The position numbers and the translations under genes are program-made. Below, in pieces: positions 35,133-48,679 of a stretch of DNA of 64,000 nt. The DNA is from Penicillus capitatus (Eukaryota > Chlorophyta), in contig OZ287701.1 in assembly GCA_965649825.1 (NCBI GenBank), positions 310,001 through 374,000 on the forward strand, in the 5' to 3' direction. Each line of letters begins with the position of its first letter. Within the stretch, counting starts at the first letter, position 1. The notes beneath the pieces are model-generated. The model worked only from the letters and a program-made list of their open reading frames with translations, had not been told where the DNA came from and did no database searches.

Positions 35133-36858
35133 TACCCGGTCATAATGTGATTTGGTCGTGTTGTGCTGACAGCAAGGACAAAGCATGTGTGTGGAGGCTG
35201 GAGTACGTTGGAAACGATGTTTGTGCTACGGTTGTGAAGCACAATGACGAGGCCGCTTCACAGTTCGTTGGACACGTACTGGCACTTCCGCAAAGGAACA
35301 CAGATAACAGAGATCCTGGCAGTGTCTACGCTACTGTTAGTGCAAACCGTGAAAAAGCACTTCCGATTACAATGCTCGATGAAGCGTGAGTCTGTTGAAT
35401 CTGATCATAACATTGCTCAAGTGGGATCACGCCCAAAGCCGTCAATTCAATGTCAACTGTCACGATGTAAGTATGAATGCGTCCCAGAAAGAAGTCGGCG
35501 AGCGCCTCCGTTTCCAGATCATCGTCCAGACTTTGCTGCTAGAGTGAGCCCGAAACAACAATGTACCAAGGCGGAGTTGAATCGACGATACGGTCTTTGA
35601 CTTGACAAGTATCGCCTTTCCTTTCGGAGATCGTCCAAGGACTGCCCAAGCTTCTACGACAGATCTGCGTGTAATAGCGCGAGATTGGCCATTCGATCTT
35701 GTTTGTACGTTACCACCGAGCTCGCCAGATGGATCTTTCGATCCCGCAGGGAAGGGGTCGTCGTCGTCCGACGACCAATTGCTTCCACGACTCTGATTAG
35801 GGTCTTCGATAGACGATCGTCAGTGTTTCGCTTTCTTTGCGATGCAGAGGTGAAAAATTCGTACGACACAGCAGCAGAAGCGTGCGGACGAACGAACAAC
35901 TGCGATTGATCGAACGAACTCTGTCTAACGTAGAGCAAACAGGTCGGCGTGTGCTCCTGGAGAGCTTTCCGATGTGCTGCTGCCAGACCCAAGACACTCA
36001 ACTCGTCTCAAAGGTGTGATGCTCAGGCTCGACACCACCGTCGCCCGGACCTTTCCTGCAGCATCCTGAATTGATTGTAGATGTCATACTGCACTCATGG
36101 TCTGCACTTCTGGAGTCGGCCGCTGTGATCTCATCGGAGAACTGTTATTACAGACTGTGTGAACGACGCGACCAGATGCGCGCAGAAAGACAAGCCACAA
36201 AAAACAGATCGTCACCATAACACTAGGTGACTATTGGGGTCATACTTTTTCGAACGACGCAGCTGGTACGTTATCGACAGAAGGATGTGTGAAGAACTCC
36301 CTTCGGCACCCTCTCCCTGTACCTCCCTTTCGACGTCCTCGGCTTGGACGACGCGTATTTCCACCTCGCCTTGACCGAGGGGTGGAGGAGGGGCATTGTT
36401 GCCGGAGTCGTTCCCGTGTTGGATCATCTCACAAGCGCAGCCGAAGTCTTGAAGTTGGATGAGGATGGGCGAAAGTTCGGAGGCCACGCAAACAGCTTTG
36501 CAGCAAAGAGCGACTTGTTACAACTTGAGAATAGACAGCGAATGTTTTGACAGATAGTATGCGATTTAGAACACAAGTGTATACTTTGATGTTTTAACGA
36601 AAGGTGTCTTTATGTGTCAAAGCCTCGCTTAAATACTCAGACCCTGATGTGACGACAGGAAAAGTCGATGAACTTCAAGAGTGAGTTCGCGATGAAATTC
36701 TCAATGAGGCTAGGAAATTCAGTATGAACTTCTAGAAGTTTCTTAGGAATTTCTCCAGAACTCACTCCCAGTCATCACGACTTGTTTGCGACTCAGCAGT
36801 GACGGTTACGTCACACGGCCAAAGACGCGACAAGTGCTAAGTGACAGAAATGTCACCA
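35133..36858. other. Intergenic region
   Basis: I see no convincing gene. Near 36675-36780 there is an imperfect inverted repeat (GAGTGAGTTC ... GAACTCACTC) around the palindrome AACTTCTAGAAGTT. It could form a hairpin or be a MITE remnant. Confidence 0.4.
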
Positions 36859-37764
36859 TTACAGAGACGTCCCATCACCTGTTCTGTCAGAATTGCGCCA
36901 TTCTTTCACATGGGGGCACCCGCATTTCCGTCGTGCAAACTCCGATTTGCGGAGCAAAAGAAAACCCAACCCAGAGTGACTCGGCAGAGAAGTGGCCCCT
37001 AGTGGGCAGTGCGGGGTTCTCCCACGCGGGGATCCCATACCCCGACTCTTGTTGTCCCTGAGATATACAGCGTCCCGTGTAGACGATCCAACGAGAGGTG
37101 GAACTGATGCGGCTCCATGACTTCCAACCCCAGCCTCGTCTCCACCTTGTCGCGAACGACAGTGAATGGCAGAATCTGCTCCTCGTATCCCAACTTCACT
37201 CGGGCTGTGGTGCTGCCGACGACAAGGCTCATTCCGCCCTCGCTCCGGATCACAGATGCCTCGAAGCCCGGGGGGAAGAGTGTCGTGGAACGGGCGGACT
37301 CGGAGGCCCAACAGTTCTGCCGTCGCCTGGCCGAGAACATGTCCGGAGAGCTTCGTGTCAACTAGAAAGCGATGAGGAATTTTGAGCTCGCCAAGTTGAC
37401 CGGCGGCGATGAAGCGTGGTCCTGGAGGTCGGCGAGTTCCGGACGTTGGCGGAGAGAAGGTTCGTGCTTGAGGAGGCGACGGTCCCTGAGGTTCAGGTTC
37501 CGAGGGACGCGGCAGCAGGGGAGCACGAAGATGAGTGATCTGACGAGGGCACGACCACGTTGTCGCATCATGCTCTAAACGAATGCATTGTAGCTGAACA
37601 TCGTCGCAATTCCTGTCGAAACTGCCTGAAGTCTGAAGCAGGTCCTGCGTTAAAGACGACTCGAGTGCGTCGTCTCGAAAGTTAGATGCAGCGATGTAGG
37701 CAACTGACGCCCACTGAATCTCTAAGACTGCGCGTTTGGACGCAAGAGTACAGTCAGAACGCAA
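36859..37764 (-). pseudogene. Decayed LTR-retroelement protease remnant
   Basis: A proline-rich stretch (PSEPEPQGPSPPQARTF) is followed by a retropepsin-like strand (RFLVDTKLSGHVLGQATAEL), in which the catalytic DTG/DSG is DTK. The homologous continuation (VIRSEGGMSLVVGSTTARV ... PFTVVRDKVETRLGLEVME) is in a different frame, so the reading frame is broken. No RT, integrase or LTR can be seen nearby. It is GC-rich relative to its neighbours and differs from the intact element at 17.7 kb. Confidence 0.55.
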
Positions 37765-38879
37765 ACGTCTTGGCTGTCGAAGGCTGAATGGAAGGATCAG
37801 TTGCGTACCAAAGTCACTTTTCTTTCAAAGCTGGGCTCTGAGACAGAGCTCAATGTCTTAACCTATGACGAGACTTTTCTCTATGCTGAAACAATACTGA
37901 CACACAAATTTGCATCCTCCAAAGAGTGCTACTTGTTTCTCGATAGAGGGATATAGGTTAATGTGACGAAAATGCATCCGCCAACGGCCGCGAAAACTTT
38001 GACGGAAACTTCGACATCAGTGTGCTGTGCGACACAAGGGCGGTGCTAAGAAGATAGAAGCCCCAAATAAATAACTGTTTTGCGCAGAGGCTTCGAGACA
38101 GAAACCTGTTCACAGTCGGCAACTCCGATCACAATTCACGATTGGAATTGAACGCCTCCACCGTCCGGAGCCGGCGTCGAAGTGCGTTGGAAGAGACGCC
38201 TTCTCAAATGTCCCTATCTTTATTCCGCCATGATCCTTTGTATTGGAACAGCAGTAAGAGGTTGTTTGCGAACTCAATAAGATAAATCTTAGTCTGGCAG
38301 CACAGTCGGTAAACATCGCCGACTGTGGCTGAGGGCGATTCATGCTTCGAGCATTCAATTGTACGCCGAAGAGTCGTGTTCACTGGCTGGCAAAAAGACG
38401 AGTCTTGTGTGTAACTACGAGCATCTGCACGAGACTTCGGTGCCCCTCGTTTGATTGCGTAAGCAAGCATCATGGAGGCAGCAGTCCAATCGACTGCAAA
38501 CAGACGCGCATGGCAGCCGAAGAGCGAAGAACGCGTTTGCCGAAGGCGTCACGTCGTCGTAGAACACTCACTTAACATTTATGCTTAAAGCGATGTCCAA
38601 ATGGCAACAACAAACCCTCAGGAATGTTCTAGAGAATTTCGCTTGTCACAAAACAGTTTGCATTCCGTGTGCCTTCCGATGCACACTTCTGTGCGATCAG
38701 ATGAGCGCACACGGAAAGCGATGGCAATAGAAGAACGGATGCCTTATTTGATGTACATTGCGCACCTCAATGGCTAGAATTTTAGGACAAGACTAGATGT
38801 AGGCGAATTGAGTGTGTTGAGAACTCACGACATCGACTGTCCCCTGCACATGGCCGGGTCAGAGAGTGATGAGATAGAT
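37765..38879. other. Left edge of duplication block 2
   Basis: From about 37810 the sequence is similar to 11568-12442 in block 1. It lacks the 39-bp tandem expansion. No gene is supported. Confidence 0.5.
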
Positions 38880-41800
38880 TCAGATCTTCTGGGACTGTTC
38901 TCCCAGACTCAGATGCACTCTCATCGACAGTCCAATCTCTTCGCAATCTCCAGACTCCTCTGCCGTCTCATCAATGTCTGCCATCGTGCCATTAGACGTT
39001 CGCAGAAGCTTGTAGACTTTGATACAAAGACTGAAAAGGCCTATGCTATTCTCATACGTTGTCAGAAACGAAGAGTGTTTGGTCTGAAGCTTCAAATCCA
39101 GAAAAACGTGCAATCCAGCATACAGGCGAAACACAATATAGACAAAGAACAGGACATTAGCAACAAGCGATATGACGCTTACGAATACGCGACCCAGATG
39201 AGAGCAGTCATCGTCCTGCAGAACAACTGCTGAAAAGAAAACACTTGCGGATGAGGCCAGTGATGCCGCTTCCAGGATGTTAAGGTTGACGGCGTTGTTG
39301 AAATCCACCCAGCGCTTGGCTAGCTTCGGCATGTGTATACAGTAGAAGACGTCTCCGACGTACTCCGGCACGAGATGTTGACCGTCAGTTTCCTTGAACG
39401 GAGAAAACATTGCCTGCAGGGCGAGAGCAGCGGTGAGGACTCCAGTGCACACGGAAGCCTGAAGAACGGGATTCATGTGAACAGAGAACACAACGGCTGC
39501 CGCGATCATGCACTTCCTCGAGAGGACAATGGACTCCCAAGCGACCGTGTACCACTCTCCTCTGTAGGCCTGGTAGACGAACCAGTAGCGCGACACGAAT
39601 GTCGTCCGAGTCCTGCGCTTCCTGTTGAGCGGCAGCCAGAGGATAATGGTGATGATGCCAGCGAGCGAGCAGACTAGGCCTGCGATGCCCAGGATTCCAA
39701 CGGGACGGTGCGATCCTTCATAGCACTCGAGTGCCGTATCCTCCGCCCAGATCCTCCTCTCCGCTGTCTCGGTGGCGTAGACGAGATACGGATGCTCCGG
39801 CGAAACCTCCTCTCCAACATGCAGGGATAAGCAGTTGATGGCCCTCATGAACTCTCTGACGACGTCGATGTAGGAGAACTGCATGGAGACGATGCAGATG
39901 ACGACGATCGAGGTGACAAAGTGCTCTGGAGATAACTGATAGCGGGTCGTGGGTGTTCTTCTGAGTCGATTTCTCATCTGCGACACCAGGAATGACAGTG
40001 AGAATGTCAGTGCCACAGCGACCAGAACAATCCACGGTGTGCTCATCCTCATCCACATGGCGGCGATGGATGCAGGAACATCTCTCCCTCCGAAGTTGCA
40101 CTCGAATGGCGTGAAGACGAATGTGGTCAGAGATCCGACCAGGCTGGCTAAACAGCAACACAAGTTGATAATGCAATTTCTGATCGGCACAGCGTACCTT
40201 GAAACTGCAGCAGCACGCCTATCGTCCCGTTCCATTCCGTCTGCAGCCTTATCGCGGCGGCAGTGATCTGGAGGTAATTGATCAGTATCTGACACAGAGC
40301 TGTTGCAGGAACAGGGAGTGCGCCACGGATCTGAACGAACCTTCAGGGTCTCCGTCATCACGACAGTGGTCAGGAGCTCCTGTTCCAATATCGACTGCAG
40401 TTGTGTGTTCGTGTCATCCATGCCGGCAGTGGTACCTAGACAGAGCATTTGTTGATCAGGCCTCTCATAGATTGACGAAGTTGCGCACGGCTTTGTCCAT
40501 GAAGCATGGCGCTGTGGACGGCGCTGTTGCGAACTGGAGGAGCTCTCTGGAGGGTTCTGCGCTCGTTCCTGGCCGCCATTCTTGTCTCGTACTTGACCAG
40601 AGCGACCCTCGCTCCAGTGGACATCAACGTGACGGTGCAGTTGATGCCGATGAGCACGAAAAGCCACAGAACGGTCAGAAAGAGCCGAGATCCAGTCGTG
40701 CTCTTCTCCTCTGGGCATCTCTTGCACTCGCCGTTGTACGAATGCCCGTATCCATCCTGACAGGATCCGCACAGCGGCCCTTCGTATCCTTCTGAGCACT
40801 GCTGGTAGTCCGCGATGCCGGGATCTCTGCTTTTCTGCCTGTCGTCGCTTGTGTTCATCTGATCCAGTATCGACGTCAGGGCAGATGTATCGTTGTAGAA
40901 ATCTGCGAGTCTCTTCCTTCTGTCGTCGCACCGACAGGCTTCCGCGTGGATGCATCTGTGAAAGACAGGCGAGAACGGCGTGGAATGCCAGTATCCCTCC
41001 GCGGGGATCAGGATTGCGCCGCCAGGGCACACCGCATTCTTCTCACAGCCATGGCAGTCTTTGAGGGAGGGAGAGAAGCTGTACTGGTCCGCAGGACATT
41101 CGTCACAGACTTCGGCGGGGGCGATCTCGCCAGGATAGCACTCTCTCGTTGTCAGCCCGAGAGTGACATTGATGCCGTGGTCGCTCTCGATGACGATCGT
41201 CAGGTTGCTGTCTAGACTGATGCCCCATGCTTTGGCGTGGTCGACTAAGGCAATTCCGTTCTCGGCCTCGTATCTGCCGTCCCCGACGACGTCGTCCGAA
41301 ATCAGACCGATTGTCAGATTGGCGTCCTCGATGCCTTTGGTAATGGTGTTGTTGAAGATGTCCTTGACGTGCACGCGCAACTTTTGGCTGCAGGACGCAT
41401 CGGAAGCGTCTGGACATGGCATTTCCAGGAGATCTCCACTGGCGACGTGCTTCAGTCGACTGCTTCCGCCCTCGATGTGGAGTGCGATCGCTCGTGTCCC
41501 AGCATCGGAGGGAGCGCCCGTGTCGTCTGTGTTTCCTTCGACGTTGGAGCAGAACGGGAATGGCCGTGTGCATGCGTCAGTGGCAGCACATTTCTCTTTT
41601 GCTGACCACGCTTCTTCCGTCGGGCCACAGGCAGCCACGATTCCGTTCGGGGTGGACAGGTACACGCCTCCGGCGAACTGTGCCTTGTTTCTTGTCACGT
41701 TTACGTGATGTAACTCGAATTTCTGGCAGGTGTCGAAACCGATCGCATGTGGAAAGCATGAGGCGACCCTCTTCGTTCTCTCGTTCCAGAAAAGATCTGT

Positions 41801-44097
41801 CATTTCAGTCGACACTCCGCCTGAATCGTGCGACAGTTGTTAGGCAGGCGTCATCCTCGTAAATGTCTAACCTCCGACGATGGCTTCATTATCCGCGATC
41901 GTGAGATTCTCGAACACGATCTCCGCGGCAGCAAATGGCCGAACGTTGTAAAGGGCCAGGCCGATTCCACCGCCGTTTCCGTCTGTGGCATCTGTCAGGA
42001 AGCTCACAGATGAGAATCCCGTGCCAAGCTGTTTCTCGAGAGTCGGCACATCGATCTCGGCAGGAGGATATTGATTGTACGCTTCGCCTTCTCCGACAAG
42101 ACTTTCAATCTCCGGATCGGCTAAGGACAGAGCCTTGTTTTCGATGATGTAAGAATCCTCGATCTGAACAAACGCCCCTCGTCTGCGGAAAAAGGAAAGG
42201 ACAGATGCTCACCCTGAGTCGATAAAAAGACATGTCTCCGGCCTCGTAGAATATGCCTCCTCCAACGGCCGCAGTGTTGTCCTTGATGATTGTTGGTCGA
42301 CCGTCAGAGGACGTTATGGTCACATTCTGTGCGCCCAGAAAACTCACGCCGCCACCGACGACGGCGCGATTGCCTTCGATTAGGACTCCGCGAAGGACGA
42401 TCGGTTCATCAATGTTCGTGGACCAAATGCCTCCGCCGATGCCTCGATTCGCTGTGTTGTCTCGAACGACAACCGCAGCCATCTCCAGAGAACCTAAGGG
42501 AACAGCAGCCGCTAGTTCGTCGCTGTCTCGCGGGTGTTGTTGCAACGCACCTCCAAACTCTGTCATAATTCCGCCGCTGCTGAAGGCCCTGTTGCCTTCG
42601 ATCACACTGTCGGCCGAAGGATCGCTCCGATGCTGTGCGAATATCAGAGCAGATTTCCGGCTGTAGAGCGCACCTCCGTGCGCGGAACTGCAATTCCTGA
42701 ATGTGGAATTCGTCACTACTGTGCGGGTTCGAACCAGAGTCGCGGCGCCGCCGATGGTCAATCCAACGTTGCCTTCAAAGAGGCAGGAGACGATCCGATT
42801 CTCGGCTCTGGACGGATTGGGAGACTGAAGACTGAGAGCGCCGCCTGCCTGGGCAAGATTGCCGAGGAAGACGGAGTCCTTGAGCTTCGTCGCAACGACT
42901 GCTTCGTCCAGCGACTCCGTCATGATGGCCCCTCCGAGACAGAAGCCCTCCATCCCGAACGTCACTTCCAGGGCGTCTGATTGGTTGCCGCACAATGCAC
43001 GGTTGTCTGTGAACCGCGAGGAGGTGACATTGAAGACGTAGAGCGTCTCGTTGGTGGAAAGAAAACGATAGGGCATGACGGTGACTCCGCCCCCTCCTTG
43101 GCAACCCACGTTACCCGTGAAGTCTGAAGCCCGGATGCTGACGCCAAGCACACCGCAGGCAAACACGGCGCCGCCTTTGCCAGTAGCCTTCAGCATATCA
43201 CTCCTCGCGACACCGAGCAGCTCTTTGCTCGAATTCAGCACTCTGTCTTCCCCGTGGGCTATGTTTCCTTCGAAACTCGACTTCCTGATCGACAGATCTG
43301 TCCTCTGGTGGCTCTTGGCGCACAATGCCCCTCCCGCGAAAAATGCTTCGTTCTTTCGGAAAACGCTCCGATGGACGAAAATCTCGGCGTCTTCTGCGTA
43401 CACGGCTCCGCCGACCGCGGCCCGGTTCTTCACGAAGCGACAGGACATGAGTCGAAGCACTGGCGCAGAGCATGAATTCTCTGTATGGGCTCTTATTCGG
43501 ACAGCACCACCAAGGTGCGTGCCACTGCGCCCTCCATTCTTCCTGAACTCCACCTCCTCGAAGGTAAAAACCGCTCTCGATCCGTCGCTGTCCCCAGAGC
43601 GCTGACAGTCGATGACAACGGCCGATTCTTCGGTACAGTTAGAGAATCTTATCGATGCGATGGTCACGTTCCTCCCTCTGCAACAACGACTTCTTCACCG
43701 CGCTGTCGGTGCAAGAAGCCTAACGCACCTAATGCGGACGGCACTGTCTGTTCCAGGCGGCGGGCAGTGTATAACGGTCTCTCTTTTCACGCCCACGATG
43801 GTGACGTCTGACGCATCGATGACGAGCGTCCTCGTCAAAGCTATCTCCACCCCATCGACACTCACTGTGTCGCCTTGTCCGATGTTCTCGACCCTTTCCC
43901 GAAGGGCCTCTTCTGTCCGAACAGCTTCGTCGGCACTTCCATTCTGATGCAGAAGACGCGAATGGTGCAGGCCTGAGGAGAAACACAGAAATCGTTTCGC
44001 CTCTCTCGGCATTGGCAAAGGCGTAACTTGCAGTAGGAAGGACGAAGAGGAGAATAATGGCTGTTGTGTAAAATACAAGGAAGAATGACTGTGCCAT
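38880..44097 (-). CDS. Pmp/beta-helix multi-pass membrane protein, block 2 copy
   Basis: Eight exons: 44028-44097, 43729-43972, 42213-43677, 41872-42163, 40489-41820, 40341-40435, 40198-40288 and 38880-40147. They total 4857 nt, giving 1618 aa; introns are 49-55 nt. Exons 1-4, 6 and 7 have exactly the lengths of the block 1 copy; exon 5 is one codon shorter and exon 8 four codons longer. Signal peptide MAQSFFLVFYTTAIILLFVL, beta-helix repeats, CDECPADQYSF Cys-rich segment, EGF-like loop (CSEGYEGPLCGSC), about eight or nine transmembrane helices and an acidic tail are all kept. Its upstream region is free of the retroelement found at the block 1 copy, so this may be the normally regulated gene. 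Confidence 0.87.
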
Positions 44098-45465
44098 GTC
44101 TCTTTGTGCAGGAGTCGGTGTGTGAACCATACGTGTGGTGGCGACGTTTGCCGTGTTGAAAGGGAGACGCAATTGAAACAATAGAAATATGGACACGGGA
44201 CACGCCGAAAAAACCAAACAGAATAACAACCTGGTCAGAACACAATGCGAATAATACTCGGTACGACGTGCGCAGAAGCTGTTTTCTTCGCGTTCGAAGT
44301 TACAGTTGCTGAGAAGTCCTTTCGTGTTCCAGAAAACCGTCTTGCTGCGAATCATCCTTCACGTTACATCCTAGAATCCAAGAGCAAACGGGCGTCCTCT
44401 CTCCATAAGACCTGTCCGATTTGGAGAGGACTCTCCATACGCCGAGACAGAGAGCGCGTACTGCCGAAGAGATGCTCTCGGCGTCGAGAATGAGGAAGCA
44501 GAAGCAGACGGAAGCATGGCGAAGGGCCACGATGTCAACGAATCACTCGTCGGGAGTGCGAGGATCCCTCTGCCAGACAGGAGTGGTCTAACAGTAGAGT
44601 GGTGGGCCATACTTACTGCGTTGACGACTCACCATGACCTCATAGGCATGGGGAGGTCGAGCAACGGAGGAGCCTTGCCCGACTTCTGCCGTGATGGACC
44701 AAGCATAAGCGTGAGACTCCCACTCATTCCTGAATTGACATCGCGATGACTTGCGTGGATAGCGACAGCGGCCAGAGTGGCGGGGAAGGTCGGAAGAGAC
44801 TCGAAGACACCAGATGCATGACAGAAACCACCCAAAGTCCTAGACTGGCAACCTTGTCAAGGCAGTGCTCCATTGCATGACGGACTCAGAGGCGACAAGC
44901 TCCTGCCAATCTGTCATACGCGGCAGACTCTCAAAGTCTATACTGCCAATCCGATTTCGGTCCACTCACTCTCTGTTCGCGGCAGACGATTCATCTCTCG
45001 AATGAACAGGGAAGTTGAGTGCGATGTCGCCGGCTGCAGTCACAGTGGCTGCCATTCAACCTGTTTCCTCTCTTCTTGTAGTCCACCTGACAAATGCATA
45101 CACTCTTTTAAACGTTGCGCTGTTGAAGAGAGTCAGTAAAGATTCCGGAACGCAACATCGTGTGCGACAAGATCTGCTGCCCAGTGTGTCGCCCGGCAGT
45201 GATCTGGGATAGGAATCAATGAGAGTCATGTCCACGCTTCGAACCGTCGCTTAGCCGGTTACAAGTTTCATAGCGTCACTGCACATAGGAAACGCAGCAG
45301 CAAACCGCTGTCATTCTGGCGACACGTGGGCGCTTCAGAACCACTATCCGTGTCGGCGGCGTGTGAGGAAACGCAGCGGCTATCCGTCGTTCACTATGAA
45401 TTCGCCTTTCCTGTCGATAACCTGCATTCGACGGTCAGCCGCCTCTTTTGCCGTTCCGGACAAGC
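44098..45465. other. Divergent upstream region with the empty retroelement site
   Basis: This lies between the divergent Pmp-type gene and the first alpha2delta-lectin gene. The bases at 44203-44207 (CGCCG) match the position of the CGTGG duplicated around the Ty3 element in block 1, with flanks conserved on both sides. An 88-codon frame at 44873-45139 is conserved with block 1 but starts at TTG and has no motif; I do not call it a gene. Confidence 0.6.
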
Positions 45466-47668
45466 ATGTTCTCCCGCAAAGAATTCTTCTGCACCTTCCT
45501 ATTCGTTCTCGGATTTGCGAACCGCATTCGGACGCAGCCGCCGGCCTATCATCCTGAAGAGTTGTTGCGAGTCATCGAGGAGAAAGAGCAGTTCCTCGTC
45601 GGCTTGGCAAACCACACCGAAGCGCTCTTCGAACAAAGAGAAGACCTCATCAAGAATTGCAGCTGTTCCAAGTACGCCGGGTTCAACAATGTACTCGACG
45701 TCGCGTGCATCGCGTACTACGGGCAACATCCGGAATGCGACTTGCCGTGTCGGCGCGTCGACCGCGAGAACTCTGTCTTCCTCATACCGCCCGGAGCGCA
45801 CTTGGATGCGTTGAGCGGCACGCTCAAACAAAGCATCTGCGTTTACAAACACATCGAAGACTACTTCGCGGAACACGGAGAGGAAGAGCGCCTTCCAGCA
45901 TACGTCGGTGAGCTGTCGCATTTCTTCGCTTCGTTCGATAAGCTTTTTGGCAGGAACCGTGGATGGTTATTTTCGCACGCATCCCGGAGTTCTTTGCACG
46001 AGAGGCGATGCGAAAGACGGCGGCGAGACGAGCGACTGCTTACCGTTTGAATTGAGAACACGCCCTTGGTTCATCAGAGGAAGTACAGGACCGAAGGATA
46101 TTGTTCTTGTGCTCGATGTCTCTGGATCCATGAAGGAAGTGGTTGACACCGCGAAGAACCTGACAAAATGGGACCTCGTCCACCGAGAAGTGCAAAAGAT
46201 CTTGATGACGTTGGACGTCACAGATCACGTCAACGTCGTGCTTTTTAATGAGAAACCGAGAACACTGTGGAACGCATCTGGGCTTGCTCGGGCAACTGCG
46301 GACAATCTCAAGACGATCAAGGCGGCAGTCGACGAGGTGTCTATTGAAGACGGAAACACGCACTTTAGGGCAGCGTTCGAGGCAGCATTTCCGCTGCTGT
46401 GGCAGGACTGTGTCGTTGAGTCGCTGTCCTGTTCCGGCTGTCAAAAGGTTGTTCTGTTCCTGACAGATGGAGAAGATACCTCCGTGGCTGGCACAAGCAT
46501 CAGGCCTTCCGAAATGGCGAAGATAATCGAGAAGCGTCAAGTGAAACTGGAAAAGAAGACGGGCAAGCGCGCTTCCATCTTCACGTATTCCATGGCGCAC
46601 GAAGCCGACGACGCCATTCCGAGACAAATCGCATGTGCCAACAACGGAACGTGGTCGTATATAGACACAAATTCCGATACATTTGATTCTCTTCTCTCCT
46701 ACTATCTGTACATGGCCGCCAGAGTGCGCGCCAAATCGCCCTTCTGGCTCGAGCCTTACGAAGATGCCTTCGGATTCGGCAATATAACTACGGTCGCCAT
46801 ACCGATCTACGCGAGAGGGACAAGCAAGGATCTCGATGTATTCTTGGGAGTCGTGGGCCACGATGTGCGCCTCAGCGAACTGACGCAGGGCCACACGACA
46901 GCAGAAGACGTCCTTGCTGAGCTCATTTGGCGCTCGAGGTACTGCGGACACTGGGTAGAGAACCCATGCGAGCTCCAGGTTTATCGACAAGCTCACAACG
47001 AACGGGCACTCTGTGTGGATATGCTGCCAGTAAAGCAACCATCGACGAATGATTCAGATAAGGAACCAGAGACTGGGCTCTGTTACAAACGTGGAAATCA
47101 TTACTACAGGAGATCTCTAGACGAAGTCGCTTGGGAACAAGCAAATTCCACCTGCAGTGAAGAGGGGGGCGAACTTGTGAGTATTAGCAATGAGGACGAG
47201 TTAGCATTCGTTGCCGGCGTCGCATCACTCGATGGTTCGTGGGTCGGTGCGCGAAGGGAGTCAGAGGATAGCTTCTCATGGCTGGATACAGATTTGGAAG
47301 ACCTGCACGATAGTTCCAACTTCTGGAGCGACCAGGAGCCGATGTCGGATGGCAACAGATGTGCAGCCATCGATCCCAGAGGGGCTATCAGAAGCATGCA
47401 CGCGAAACCGTGCGAAACGACGATGTCATACATCTGCAAATTCAAGTCCGAGCAGCCGTGCGGAGAAAGACTTGGCAGCATCCCTGACCGAGGTTACTTC
47501 GAGATACCACATCTCGATGCCTGCTCCGACATCGGGAACGCGCTGACTGACACAGCCCCCCATTCGTCTGTCGCGGATCTAAAGGATGAAGATGTGGTCT
47601 GTCCCATCGGGGAGCCTGATTTGACGAACAAGGAAATCCTCTGTTGCGATGAATGCAATAGCAAGTAG
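45466..47668 (+). CDS. Secreted alpha2delta-like protein: VWA, Cache-like and C-type lectin
   Basis: Exons 45466-45907 and 45954-47668 with a 46-nt phase-1 intron; 718 aa. Signal peptide MFSRKEFFCTFLFVLGF. Residues about 20-190 resemble the VWA_N region of calcium-channel alpha2delta subunits, including YVGTVDGYFRTHPG and RTRPWFIRGSTGPKD. The VWA domain carries the metal-binding MIDAS motif DVSGS near residue 199. A Cache-like segment follows (PFWLEPYEDAFGFGNIT). Residues about 520-640 form a C-type lectin domain (CYKRGNHYYRR ... CAAIDP ... YICKF) without a clear EPN/QPD plus WND calcium site. Ten or more cysteines suit an extracellular protein. No transmembrane helix or GPI signal is evident at the C-terminus, so it is probably secreted. 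A tandem relative lies at 48680-50924. Confidence 0.85.
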
Positions 47669-48679
47669 GATGGGTCTCTCTCTTTTTGCATTTTCATGTC
47701 GACACTCTATCACAACACTGTTCAAGATAACGATTCGATTAAACAAGGTTGAAGAGACTTCGAGCTTAACCGCCAGGGACTTGTGTCATTCTCATGTCAT
47801 TAAAAACGATCAACTAGGGCTTACATCGTTAAAGTGTCCATCGTTTCGATTGCGAACGTTTCGCTTCACGTGTTCGGGCCCAGGACCAGTTCTGTGCAAA
47901 TGCTCGGCAATACGCTCGTTTGCACTTTTTCGTTAGACGAAGACCGACGCAAAGGCAAGCGTTCGTGTTGCGACGGGAACGATAAAAGAAAACGAGCGGT
48001 TTGCTCTTCTGACAAGAAACTGACTCCCGACAGTCTCCGGCCCGTTTGTTCGGTCCACGTGATTGTACTGTCGACTGTCTGCGTTTCTGTCGTTTCATTG
48101 CACCATCCTTCTGCACACACTTTTAAACAAGCACTGCTTTCACTCGATCAACGCGAGACGAGTCAGGTTCCTCCGTGCAGCTGAGCGAGCTAACGATAAG
48201 CATTTACCCATTTCCTCTCTAACGCAATCGCGGCGAGGTGCTAATTGCTGCCGTCACTACGAAAAGCCGTCAACTCTTCGCGACCAGCGCCTTACTTGAC
48301 ACACGTCGGTCTGCCCTAATAAGCATTCGTTTGTCGGGTTCGGACAGTCGTGTCACTCTCTGCGTTGCGCGGCAGACGTCATATCACAGGCACGCTGCGC
48401 GTACAGGATACGCCGGCGCAGTAGGAGCTGGTCAAACGCTCCGCGCACCGAAGAGGTGTCGATCGTGCGGTCTGTATAGACAGATGTGGACCGTGCGTCG
48501 ATTAATGGCGTTCTTCTCGCGTGAAGGCGACGGTTTCGAACGGCCTCTCGGATTGCGAGAGAATGCTGACTCAACCTGCTCGACGAGTAAACGGTTTCTT
48601 TACTTCACTTTGTCTTCCTGAACGGACAACGCATCGGACACACATTTCATCAGAACAGCGTCATACGAGCAGCAAAAAA
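47669..48679. other. Intergenic region between tandem alpha2delta-lectin genes
   Basis: Short frames only. It holds the 3' flank of the first gene and the promoter of the second. It has no counterpart in block 1, where the deletion removed it. Confidence 0.55.

Noticed and set aside
35654-36001. Minus-strand frame of 115 codons
   Set aside because: No motif, no paralogue, and overlapping plus-strand frames of similar length; probably chance.
31023-37764. A single decayed retroelement linking the gag-like and protease-like remnants
   Set aside because: On the minus strand the protease piece would come before the gag piece, and an intact U-box gene lies between on the other strand, so they are best treated as separate.
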